A DNA stretch of 64,000 bases. It comes from Poa pratensis. Its lineage: Eukaryota > Streptophyta > Magnoliopsida > Poales > Poaceae. The notes under the pieces were generated by a model. It had not been told where the DNA came from and made no database searches. It saw only the letters and a list, made by a program, of their open reading frames with translations. Shown in pieces: positions 44,982 through 64,000 of this stretch. A program made the position numbers and the translations under genes. The DNA lies in NCBI GenBank assembly GCA_947311845.1, contig CAMZMU010000117.1, positions 76,365,232-76,429,231 of the forward strand, in the 5' to 3' direction. Within the stretch, counting starts at the first letter, position 1. Each line of letters opens with the position of its first letter.

Positions 44982-47900
44982 CTATGCGATAGGCAGGCTC
45001 GAAGATATGTTGACTGTCTTGGACGGATCGGTCGGGTGCACCTGATGCGACCTTGTGTCATTTGTAGCATTGAAGGATCTGTCGACTGCCAACTTCTTAT
45101 GCTCCGGAAGGAGTGTGCGGTCGTTGGAAATCGCCAGTCGGCGAGTGATTCTTCCACCCCGAACATCTCGGAGATTTTGCTGAACTCGCGGTCGCAAGCA
45201 TCGGACCTTTGAAAGTTTCCACGGACAGTGATGACTCCCTTTGGTCCTGGCATCTTCAGCGTGAGGTACGCGTAGTGTGGCACCGCCATGAATCGAGCAA
45301 ACGTCGGGCGACCAAGAATAGCATGGTATTGTGATTTCCAGTCGACGACCTCGAACTCAATCGACTCTGTCCTGAAGTGGCTTTTGTCCCCGAACGTAAC
45401 GTCGAGTTGTATGGTGCCTTCTGGGCTAATTGCTTTGCCAGGAACAATACCGTGGAAGGTATTTGAAGATTTTGGGAGGTTTTCGACTGACCTGTTCATT
45501 TTGCGGAGCGTGTCCGCGAAGATGATGTTTATGCCGCTGCCTCCATCCATGAAGACCTTGGTCATGGCGTAGCCTCCTATTTGCGCGTCGAGTACCAGAG
45601 CCGCGTGCCCTGGTCGAACTACAGCTGGGGGATGATCCTCTCGACTGAAGCTTATGATGGTTTCCGATCCCTTCAGAAATTCGGCACGGCAGGAGGTGCC
45701 ATGACAGCCATGTTCACCTGTCGAGTGATTAGCTTTTGCTGCCTGTTGGAGGGGCGACCCTTTTGTATCATGTACATCTGCCCGTGGGGCTGTGGATATT
45801 GATCATCTTCCGCCCGTAGTACGGGTTGTATGGCACCTGCGAGGTTTGCGCCTGGAGCAGGCTGTGGTGGTGGTTGCGGTGGCGGCTGTGGCGCCATGAG
45901 AGCGGGCACAGCGTTCGGCTGTGGTGCGGGTGCAGGCGTGGGCTGAGCAGGTGCTGGGCCGTACCTTTTGAGTCGTATCATGTAGTCAGTCGCCATTTGG
46001 TCGAATTCCCTGCAGTTCCTTAGGGTGTGATTGGAGCGTAGTTTTCCGTCGTCCCCCTTGAAGAGGTGGAATCTGCACCAGTCGTCCATCTTTTCCTCGA
46101 ATGACCGCTCGGGTTTTGCGTCGCTGCGTTTGCGCCATTCTTGCCTTTTGTAGCTGTCGCTCCGCTGCTCGCGATCTCGACTGTCCCGTCGATCATCCGA
46201 GCGTCGATTGCTTCTATCTTGGTCCTCCCGGGTTGTGTGTATCCAGCCGCCATGAACTCGGGTCTGTTATCGTCGTAAGGACGTTTGGAACGTTTGCGCC
46301 TGCGATCTTCTCTGTATGAATCTCTGCGGCCTCGACTGCCGCTTTCGTAGTTGTCGCGTGGTGGGGAAGCACGGGATCTGCGTACAGAATCCTCTCCATC
46401 TGCCCACTCAGTCGCAACTTTGATGAGGTCAGCCAGGGAGGTTGGCTTTTCACGACCAGTGCCTCTTTGAAGTCCTTCCTGGCGAGACCTTGTATGAAGG
46501 CATCCATGGCCCTGTCTTCTGACACTTTGCCAACCGAATTGCGTATTTCGGTCCACCGCCGTATGTATGATCTCAACGACTCGTCTGATCGTTGAGTGCA
46601 TGCCCTTAATTCTTCGAATGTCTTCGGGCGCTCACATAGAGGCTCGAAGTTTTTGATGAAGTCTCTGCGGAAATCGTCCCACGAGTCGTATGATGATGGA
46701 GGGAGCCTTGAGCCAGTCGCGGGCAGTTCCTTCGAGCATGAGTCGTATGTACTGCATCGCCGTGGTGTTCGTGCCACGCTGGCATGCCACGGCGAGTCTG
46801 TAATCTTCTAGCCACCCGGAAGGTTCTTGGCGACCGTTGTACTTGGGTTGTTCGCCTGTCAACTTGAACCTTTGGGCATCCGCGTCTCACGGATGCGTCG
46901 AGTGAAGCACAATGCTCCGCATGGCTCTGGTTCGCGATCAGAGTATGAATCGCTGCTATAGGATCTTCGAGATCTGCTTCTGCTGGACCTGTGCCGGCGC
47001 GTGCTTCTCCTTCCTTCATCCGAGTGGTGGCTGCGACCACTGCGATGATGTGCTGCGTGTCGTGAGTCGACTATGTCGCGATCGCGATTCCTTGCTGGAG
47101 TTTTGTCTTCTGGCTGTATAGCCTGTGCCGCTAGAGCTAGCGATTTGAGTTGTTGGCGATGCAGGGCTGCGTTAGGGTCATTCGCCGGAGGTTGCATTGC
47201 CTTGAGGTAAGCACCTACGGAGAATAATGCACCCGCAGCAGTTTTGGGCACTGGGATTCCGTTAGCGTCCTCTGTCATGAACGACAGGTTACGGGTGATT
47301 GCTACCCTTTCATGTTCTGGAAGGCTTGCCAACCGCGACCTAGGTCGTGGGGTTGGTTGCATTGTGGACCCGAGGGATTGCTCCCTTCTTCGGGCACTCG
47401 AGAGGCTGGCTTGCCTTTTGCGCTCTTCGAGCGTCGCTCGGTAGTTTTGCAGTCGAATTGACTCCTGCCAGTTGAAGTACTGGAAGGTCAACATCTCCTC
47501 TGGGGTGGAATTTGGTGGCATCATTGTGCACTCCTTTATGACTTTATCTGCTTTTGCTGCCATCTCCTCCGTGATTGTCAAGGTTGTGACCCCATCCGGC
47601 ATGGTTACCGTGCATGGGAATTGTGCAGGCCTGCGAGCGGCTGCGTCTGCGGATGATTCTGCGGAGAAGGCCACGTAGACCTGATGGGGCGTGACCCGTG
47701 GACAGGTGTATGTGCTGTCGATTCCAGTCATGGACTCGACGTCGCCGTCGAGGCTCATGTCAGAGCCAGTGTGTTCATCGAGTAGATCTTCGAGGCGAAT
47801 CTCGTTGTCGATGTGCTCATCGCCTATGCTCATCTCGGTGTTGGCGAAGCCATTATGGATTTCTGAGTCGAGGTTGGTGTTGGTGAAGATCTCCGAGTCG

Positions 47901-48562
47901 ACGTTGCTGTCGTTATGAATCGCGGGCTCGTAGAAGTCATCGAGGGAGATCCCGCAGTCGAAACTCTCGTCGAGTGGTAGGTTGAAGTCGACGTTGCTTG
48001 TGCGGTATGCTGATTCTGCCTCCTCGCCTTGGAGTTCCGTCATCATGAACCTGTCGATCTCGCCGGTCGACATGGTTGTTGCGGGCGAGCAGGCTTCAGG
48101 AATCGACGACGGGGCGAGCGCAGTCGACGGAGCCTCGAGTGCGCCCAGCGCCAGTTGTTGCGGATCTGTCGAGTCCTGCGTGCCAAGATTGTTTACGAAA
48201 AAATTGAATGCTCCAACAGTCAAACTCAAACCTGATTCAAGGCCGGAAAACGCCTCCTGAAGCTCCGGCGAGTGCGGATTGAAATTCATTGGAAGAGCAG
48301 ATGCGCTTTTTGCAGGTGAAGCGGGCAGGCTGCCGCTTTTCGAGTGGATCGGCGAGTCGCCGTGTGTCGCCTGGATCGGCGAGTTGCTGTTTGCTGACAT
48401 GGCCGGCGAGTTGCCGTTTGCAGATGAGATCGGCGAGTTGCCGTTTGCTGGTGTGATCGGCGATTTGCCGTTTGCTGTTGGGACCGGCGAAACTTCGAGT
48501 CCAGCGCTATTCTTTCCCACAGACGGCGCCACTTGACGAGGGGTAGACTCATCAAGACCCAT
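44982..48562 (-). pseudogene. gag-pro: gag-protease of the inner Gypsy element, frameshifted
   Basis: Starts at an ATG inside the 5' LTR (MGLDESTPRQVAPSVGK), reads across the PBS and is open for 567 codons to about 46865. Text includes an NSP repeat, acidic residues, FQYFNWQESIRLQNYRATLE and an SRSRRSYSS tail. Frame changes near 46865, 46690, 46470, 46080 and 45600 cut the gag core and linker. The protease (FMDGGSGINIIFADTL) reads from 45565, with another shift near 45130. It ends with the in-frame TAG at 44982-44984. No zinc knuckle is seen. It lines up with the outer gag-pro but does not share its lesions. Confidence 0.85.
48516..48531 (-). other. primer binding site of the inner Gypsy element
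   Basis: TGGCGCCGTCTGTGGG on the minus strand, two bases inside the 5' LTR, identical to the outer element's site. Confidence 0.8.
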
Positions 48563-49025
48563 GGTTAAGGTCCCTAGGTTATGAATATGGGGGAGAGAAC
48601 GTGGTAGAGCTGGAAGTATCGTCGGCTGACAAGCAGGGCAAAGATTTTACCCAGGTTCAGGGCCCTCGTGTGGAGGTAACACCCCTACGTCCTGCCTGTC
48701 TGTTATTGCTTTGTGAATATGATGGTTACAAGGAGTCCCGGCGAGATGTCGATCTCGCTAGGGTTTTGGTGGCTCTGAAAGTACGTTGTCTGGTTCGATG
48801 GCCCTCCCAGTCCTTAAATAATAGGCTGGGTCTCGGGTGTTCGTAACCGACTCGATTTACAAGTAAGGAAACTCTAAACCGACTATTGTTTCGCCAAACT
48901 TGGAGGATACTCCATCTTCGTGGGCCTCCCTTCATGGGCTTCATGTAGGCTCTGATAGTTGGGCCTAGTCGATACGTGCACCAGGTACCCTCATAGTAGG
49001 GTACCCGATAGGCATACCCATGTCA
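48534..49025 (-). repeat. 5' LTR of the inner Gypsy element
   Basis: 492 bp, nearly identical to 35763-36252. Contains the gag start codon (minus-strand ATG at 48562-48560) and an AT-rich TATTATTTAA in the position of the outer TATA-like box. Confidence 0.95.
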
Positions 49026-51167
49026 GTGGCTATGTCAAAATCTGCCTCGACTCCGTGCGCGAGCAACATGAGAAAAGTAGTCTGAGCACCACTTACCATT
49101 TGCTCGCGACTGAAGTCAGCAACGACAGTTCCTTCAGGCTTGAATAGATCAACCAACTCTGCAAAGGAAGATGGTAGCTCCTAGCCGGGAAGAAGCTGCC
49201 ATGGAGGGCACCCAGGGCACTCGCCGCCTGCGTTAGCATCTCCCCTGCTCTGCTTCTGGTGGCCTCCGAGACAGCCACACTTTCATCAAGTGAGGTGCCA
49301 AGGCTCTGCTTGCCAGTAGCAGTCGGGCCATCCATCACGCCTAGCATAAGGGTAAAATAATTAGCAACATGTATCAGAAACCTCAAACATCTAAGGAGCA
49401 GAGCAAAAATTCTTACCAGTTAAGCTGGTGCTGGCGGCAGAGAGTCGACCAATCGCCGACTCCTCCCTAACTTCGGCTGTTTTCAGCCTCTTCTCCAGAT
49501 CAGCCACTCGACGGGTGGCGTTGTTCAAATTTTCTGCCGCTTCAGTGGCGGCCTCTACAAAAATAGATGCACATGATTAGTAGGCTGCAAGAGAAATCAC
49601 CCTCAACAGGTGGTGATAGCATAAAAAGATACGCACTCTTTGCAACTTCGAGTTGCTGCTGCAGGGTGGCGGCTTCAGTCTCCTTGTGCACATACTGGGC
49701 ACCAGCCTTCAGCAACTCTCGCACAAACGCCTAAGTACACGACATGGGCAAATTCACAACTCAATAACTGAGTATAGGCAAAAAGTTTCGCATTTGATTC
49801 AAACTTTGGCAAGCACAAACTTACGTGTTCCAAGAAGGAAGAAGTCGACGCAGGGACACCTGCAGCCGCAGCTCCACTCTCAGTCGCTGCAACCTCCGGC
49901 TGGGGTGGCGTAGCTGTGGCTGTAGCGGCAGGAGTCGCCGGGGTAGGCGGCTGCTCTGGTTGCAGCGTCCGTGCAGTGGACGCTGCGCTGCTCTTTTCCG
50001 CCGTAGGTGGCGGAGGCATATCCTCATCGGAGGAAACACTGTTTCACACATTATAAGTATACAAGGTGATATTATTCATAACATGACAAAGAAAGTGCAC
50101 ATAGTACTTACTCTTCAGTAAGGTCGCACAATCGACCAGGCGCAAGCACACCCATGCTCGGGCGCGATTTCTTCGGTGGTCGAGGGGGAAGCGAGCGAAT
50201 CGGAGGAACTTCGAGTGGCGCCGTCATCGACTCCATCTTGTCTTCTTCCTTTTCCTCCGAGTCAGCTGTATCCTCCTCGTCGCGTGACCGCTTTTGCTTG
50301 CCCTGCACCTCAGCATCGCCCTCATCGGCTTCTGGCGTGTGTGCGGTGGCGAGTGAAGCCATCTCATCATCAGAATCTACCTCGAGTGGGGCCGCTCATT
50401 GGGGCCTGGGCGCGGGATTACCTCGGCACCGGGGAGGCGAACTTGAGAGGTGTCCTCAGGGATCAGCCCGTCGTTCCGCAGGCCGGTGAGCATCCTCTTG
50501 CTGCAGATGGATTTGGTCCACGCGCCCTTCTCCCTCTTCAAGCCACTGGCAGCGGCTCCCGCGGCGCTGTCCGCCGATGCAGCACTCCTGCCCCTTCGGG
50601 TGGTGGGCTTCGTCATCGCGGTGGTGGTTGCACAAGCTTCGCTCTGAGGTAATGGCGATGCGAGAGGAGGAAGAAGAAGTAGCGGCGGCGGAGAGCAAAT
50701 GGCAAGTAAAACACTATTTACGCCGTCGTCCCCTTTTTAACCTCAAGAGCAAAAGAATCCGCACCGTCGATGCGAGATCGTGGGCACATAAGCAAATCTA
50801 ACTGTACACGTGGCAGCCACGGAGGGCAACCGTCGCCGGCCACTCCGTCCACTACGCACGGGAATCTAGGAACTACCATCATGACCCCGGAGAAATCGTG
50901 CCTGAACGGTCAAATCCAGTCCAAACGGCTGTACAATGGGCCCACAAGACGTGTCACGTCCCATCTCTCGCAGCACAGCGCACGCCACCGCGTGTCAGGT
51001 GGCGCAGTCGACATAAAACGTCATCCCTGACGTCATTGCAACAAATTTGTTCCGAAAAGATGTCGGGTTCACCCAAAGCATACTAATCACTCGATTCTTT
51101 GTCGGGTGTATGGTCACTCGACTGTTCCTACGATCAAATACATATTACTCCCATCGGGAGCGTATCA

Positions 51168-51430
51168 AAATTTTCTTCGACTAAAGATGATCATGACTGG
51201 GTGATTCTGAGATTATCCCCCATTACAAGTAATAAAGCACAATCTCGGGGGCTACTCCCATCGGGAGCGCTGACGCGCACCCGATAGAATTATGGCTAAA
51301 GGTTTTCTTCGACTAACAAATGTAGAGAAAGATGGTTTTGAGATTATCCTTCATTGCAATCAATAAAGCACAATCTCGGGGGCTACTCCCATCGGGAGCG
51401 ATGTCGCGCACCCGATAAAATAGTATCAAA
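51168..51430 (+). repeat. tandem 3' block with CTCGGGGGCT and CTCCCATCGGGAG palindromes
   Basis: Two related blocks (about 51168-51293 and 51302-51430), each with TTTTCTTCGACTAA, GAGATTATC, AATAAAGCACAATCTCGGGG, GCTACTCCCATCGGGAGCG and GCGCACCCGATA. Reverse-complement counterparts occur in the inner 3' region near 36830-36960. They lie between the antisense gene and the 3' LTR. Confidence 0.75.
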
Positions 51431-51993
51431 ATGTCAGTCGATGAATATATCGACTGTGTTCATATGCAAAATCATACTCGAAACATTCCCGAGTTGCGTC
51501 CGTCGCAAATACCTCGGATGCTGCATGCATAGTGCAAAGGTAAGACCCGCCGAACTTTCGAGCTGGGCTAAGGACCGTTCCAGCAACGTCAATCCTTATA
51601 TTTTCCGTGTCAGCAGACATGATGAAAAATCCGACGGACGCGTTGGGTAAAATTCAAAGTTGTACTGCAGATCGACTCAGTAAGACCTCAGCGGCCTAGT
51701 CGAATCTGACCAGTTTGTTGCAGATTCGAGTCCGAGGACTCGAGTTTGATTGAAAGCTAGTAAGGTGTTACCCAAATGTGTAGTTAACCAGTCCCGATCC
51801 GTCGAGTGAACTGGGCCTGCTAAGCTATTATCTCTTGATCATCATAAGCAAAAACCATAGTCGATGAAATACTCGACATAGCCAACGTGAGCTATTCATA
51901 CAGGAATTCCAATTATAACACTAAGAGTATGACGTGCACTTGCGAACGAGTCCATGCCCGATTCTTCAAGTCAGACAAGTACTCGGGGGCTAC

Positions 51994-52489
51994 TGACAAG
52001 GATATACATCTCGGGTACCCTACTGTGAGGGTATCTGGTGCACGTGATGGCTAAAGGCCCAACTAGCGAAGATACGACTCGAAGCCCAAGACGAGAGGCC
52101 CAACAAGATGAAGTAACTTCCAAGTTTAGAAATAGACGTAGTCGGTTTATATTTTCCTTATGTGTAAACTAGGTCGGTTACAAACTCCCGAGACCCAGCC
52201 TATTTAAAGGATGGGAGGGGTGCCGATCTAGGACCAAGCCATACTCGAACCACCAAAGCTCTTGCGAGATCGTCATCTCGCCGGAGCCACCTTGTAACCA
52301 CATAATCTCCAGCGATCAATAACAGACAAGCAGGAAGTAGGGTCTTACCTCCACCCGAGGGGTCTGAACCTGGGTAAATCTTTGCCTCTGCTTGTCAGCC
52401 GACGAAACTACCAGTACTACCACGTTCTCTCCCCATAATCTCAACCCTAGATTCTTAACCATGGGATTTGATGAGGGTACACCTCGTCA
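51994..52489 (+). repeat. 3' LTR of the outer Gypsy element
   Basis: 496 bp, matching 26687-27181 with about ten small differences. Preceded by the PPT-like ACTCGGGGGCTAC and followed by the GGGGA target duplication. Confidence 0.95.
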
Positions 52490-52494
52490 GGGGA

Positions 52495-52927
52495 AATGAG
52501 CGAGACTCATAACTAAAAATGAGCTGGGCCTAGGAGGAACTAGGGACCAGATTTTTAATAGTAGGTGGTGAGGCTCGAACCATGGCTGGCTAGCTCAACA
52601 ACTCATGCGCTAGCCAGGAAGACTCAGGGACTTTCTCGCAAGACTCATAACTGTTTGGAAATGTTCTTCAATCAAACACTTAAATCTATTCCTTTTCTTT
52701 TTTCGGCGACTTATCACTGTTTGATGGTTGGAAAAGAACTACGAGATCACTTACCACCAATTGTGTGTATGTTTGAAAATCAACGGACAAAAATCAACCT
52801 GGCATCCGAACTTGTTTCATTTAATCCACAACATATTACTATATCCAATGGGGCCGTGGGAAGTCAGTTGCTACCTCTTGCAAGATTTTCTTATAATGCA
52901 TATTGAACGTCAAGGCACGGTTTTTCT
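52495..52927. other. flank between the Gypsy element and the glucosylceramidase gene
   Basis: No supportable gene; probably distal promoter of the downstream gene. Confidence 0.5.
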
Positions 52928-52936
52928 TATAAAAAG
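52928..52936 (+). promoter_or_regulatory. candidate TATA box of the GH116 gene
   Basis: TATAAAAAG lies about 1.3 kb before the start codon. A GC-rich leader (about 52960-53305) follows with a possible donor at AAAAAG-GTCAG near 53300. The untranslated first exon would join the acceptor at 54195. Inferred only from motifs. Confidence 0.35.
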
Positions 52937-54217
52937 TGACACTAACAAACATCACTGTAGTGAGTACCGTGACTCTTGACTCTTGAGAGGCTCGGCCTAA
53001 TTGCCCATGGACGTAGCCTTGTCGGCCATCAGATTTGTGTGATGCTGGTCAGTGATCAGGTCTCTTCTTCTCTCCCCTTCGCCGCCCCACGCGTGCGAGA
53101 GCGAGAGCAGGCAAACCTTCTGAGATGGGCCCCACAGTTGAAGGTTCATTTGTGGGTTGTTCTCCAGTACTACACTACAAAGCCACAAGTGAAGCCACGT
53201 CGTCGCTTCCGGGGCGGCCTCCTTCTCGTCCATCGCACCGGTGGAGTTCCGACTGAAGTCAGAGTTCAGATCCCCTGAGCGGATTGCAGATCGAAAAAGG
53301 TCAGATTCCGCAGATTCTTCCCCCACTCCATCGCCCCGTTAGCGCCCGAATCGGCTCTGAGACCAATCTCTCCTGATTTCTTCGAGGGGGATCCTTTCCG
53401 CGCGCAACTGAATTTATCTCCTCTGTGTTTCCTGGGGGTGCGTGGCGGCGTTCGCGTCGCGCAATTTCGATGGAGGATTGGGTTTTACTTAACTTATTTC
53501 ACCCGCCAATTTTCACTCTCAGTGAATACGAAATGCTTCTGTGTGATGTATGTACTGATGTACAAAGGCTTATCTGATCGGATTTGCTTCTGTGCGATTT
53601 TCTAGCTGCTGCATTATTTGCAGCGTGCAACTGAACTAGATACCTTTTGTCATCTCATCTATTATTAAATTGGTAATGTTGAGATAATGACCTGTGAACC
53701 GTGGGGCATCTTGATATCTCTTCTTTAAGGGATTGTTCTGTATGGATGCACAAGTTGGTTGCTCTGAGCCTCTGATACTATATACGATGCTGTGGTCTGT
53801 TATTTTTTCTGTACTTGCAACTCAATTAAAGTAAGGTTCTTTTTGTATTGAAGGTTGATGAGTTTGAGTCACCATGCCTTTGCTAATTCTGTTTTCATCT
53901 GCCTCATCTGTAAAACACTGTAGTGATAAATGCCGATCAAAACAAACCATGTTAAGCTTTACATTGCATCAAATACCGTCTCTATTTGCTGCGCACGCAA
54001 CTCCTTTGATAGTGGATACTGGATTCTCAATATCTGTGTAGTAGATACTCTAAATGGCTGACAGGTTCATACCTCGAGTTGATTTAGCAAATTTTGTTGG
54101 ATCATACATGCTAATTTTTACCGAGCACATTCAGATAGTTAAGGAATTATGAAGCTGTACACTTGTTTATCATTCAAATCTCAATCTGTTTACAGGCCTA
54201 GCTCGAAGAAAGATAAA

Positions 54218-63652
<9,435 letters not shown>

Positions 63653-63974
63653 GTATATGTCTAACTAAAATGTTTGCTATTTTCGTTCTGGTTTCCAAAT
63701 CTGCATCAATCTTATTAACCAACTTTCTTGTAACGAGAGAAACAAAAACAAGTTAGGCACATAACACATTTTTTAGCCTTTTCTGGCCAAGCATTTGCAG
63801 AATACTGATTCCTTTGAGCTTCTAAATTGTCATGAATGATAGCTATGCTTATTCAGATTATAGAAAGGAAAAAAATGCTTATTCAGTTTTTTGCTAATAA
63901 ATTTCAAATAAGTAGATATTTATACTGTATTCACTCTGCTTTTTGATTTCCCGAAGACATGAAGAATGTACATA
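63653..63974 (+). other. intron of the GH116 gene continuing beyond the window
   Basis: AT-rich sequence after the donor GTATATG at 63653. No coding exon is seen before the window ends. Confidence 0.75.
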
Positions 63975-64000
63975 CTCCCTCCGTTCCTAAATATAAGATG
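63975..64000. mobile_element. left end of a Stowaway MITE, truncated by the window
   Basis: TA followed by CTCCCTCCGTTCCTAAATAT, the standard grass Stowaway end. Confidence 0.8.

Larger units (their letters stand above)
35763..49025 (-). mobile_element. inner Ty3/Gypsy Tat-lineage LTR retrotransposon, nested, opposite strand
   Basis: LTRs lie at 35763-36252 and 48534-49025; on the plus strand each runs TGACGAGG to CCCATGTCA. GTGGC flanks both sides (35758-35762 and 49026-49030). Length is 13,263 bp. By eye the LTRs differ by about 3 substitutions and 2 single-base indels, fewer than in the outer element, as nesting requires. It encodes, leftward, gag-protease, TAG, then pol with a 976-codon uninterrupted stretch. 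It carries rightward an eight-exon antisense gene. The LTR sequence is clearly related to the outer LTR but distinct, so it is a different subfamily of the same lineage. Confidence 0.95.
34587..50616 (-). pseudogene. antisense multi-exon gene of the outer Gypsy element, split by the inner element
   Basis: Runs opposite to gag-pol. It starts MTKPTTRRGRSAASADS at 50616 and includes KREKGAWTKSI. It then jumps, after GPNERPHSR at about 50380, to an acidic segment (RDEEDTADSEEKEEDK), missing the roughly 200-residue core present in the inner copy's gene. Further exons cover 50031-49825, 49733-49637 and 49557-49419 (coiled coil: NNATRRVADLEKRLKTAEV), 49344-49031, then after the insertion 35757-35601, about 35418-35180 (coiled coil) and 34983-34587, ending EPKEEPVE. 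Homology with the inner gene is clear (ALFPLNEQPQGLVALLKKF against TLFPAGHNHKGIRALLNIF) but weak. Leader sequence TTTTACTTGCCATTTGC upstream is shared by both. Single-base lesions, an in-frame TAG at 35601 and the 13-kb insertion make it a pseudogene. Confidence 0.65.
26687..52489 (+). mobile_element. outer Ty3/Gypsy Tat-lineage LTR retrotransposon, split by a nested copy
   Basis: LTRs at 26687-27181 and 51994-52489 both run TGACAAGG to CCTCGTCA. GGGGA lies directly outside each (26682-26686 and 52490-52494), a 5-bp target duplication. Without the inner element and its duplicated GTGGC it is about 12.5 kb. By eye the LTRs differ by about 7 substitutions and 3 single-base indels. Order inside: PBS, gag-protease, RT, RNase H, aRNase H, integrase, long 3' region with an antisense gene, PPT-like ACTCGGGGGCTAC, LTR. 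The second RNase H is the mark of the Tat branch. Several frameshifts and a stop make it non-autonomous now. Confidence 0.95.

Overview
The window is nuclear DNA from a grass, most likely a Triticeae species (wheat, Aegilops, barley or rye). Host genes are interrupted by GT-AG introns. CTCCCTCCGT-type Stowaway MITEs, an Au-like SINE and a CACTA element with TGGTCCCGGTT subterminal hairpins are present, and about 60% of the bases lie in large transposons. No species call can be made from sequence alone.

Layout. (1) 1-1347: 3' exons of a PSB33/LIL8-type chloroplast Rieske-like protein gene. (2) 1348-11020: intergenic DNA with a Stowaway MITE, an unclassified inverted-repeat element, a one-exon DREB-type AP2/ERF gene at 6030-6590, and a short hAT-type MITE with an 8-bp target duplication. 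(3) 11021-22984: a complete CACTA (En/Spm) transposon with 13-bp perfect terminal repeats and an ATG target duplication. It encodes an intact TNPD/tnp2 transposase and an intact spliced second protein (Ptta/En/Spm domain plus C-terminal Ulp1-like protease). Between them lie a minus-strand TATA box with duplicated foldbacks and a decayed third ORF. (4) 22985-26681: intergenic, with a second, almost perfectly palindromic Stowaway. (5) 26687-52489: a Ty3/Gypsy element of the Tat type (it has the extra RNase H) on the plus strand. It is split by a second Tat element of a related subfamily at 35763-49025 in the opposite orientation. (6) 52928-63652: a GH116 glucosylceramidase (GBA2-type) gene running off the right edge. 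Its sixth intron holds a short-LTR element and a SINE.

How it fits together. Each Gypsy copy has LTR, PBS, gag-protease, an in-frame TAG, pol (RT, RNase H, aRNase H, integrase), a 3' region and LTR. Both copies carry in the 3' region a multi-exon gene on the strand opposite to gag-pol. The younger copy (about 3 substitutions between its LTRs against about 7 for the outer one) inserted into an exon of the outer copy's antisense gene. pol is very similar between the copies, while the antisense genes have diverged strongly.

Most worth follow-up: the antisense spliced genes and their mismatch with pol, the shared in-frame TAG before RT, the gag frame that starts inside the LTR and reads through the primer binding site, the repeated CTCGGGGGCT motif in both 3' regions, and the foldback locus inside the CACTA element. 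All similarity statements are by eye; no alignment or database search was run.
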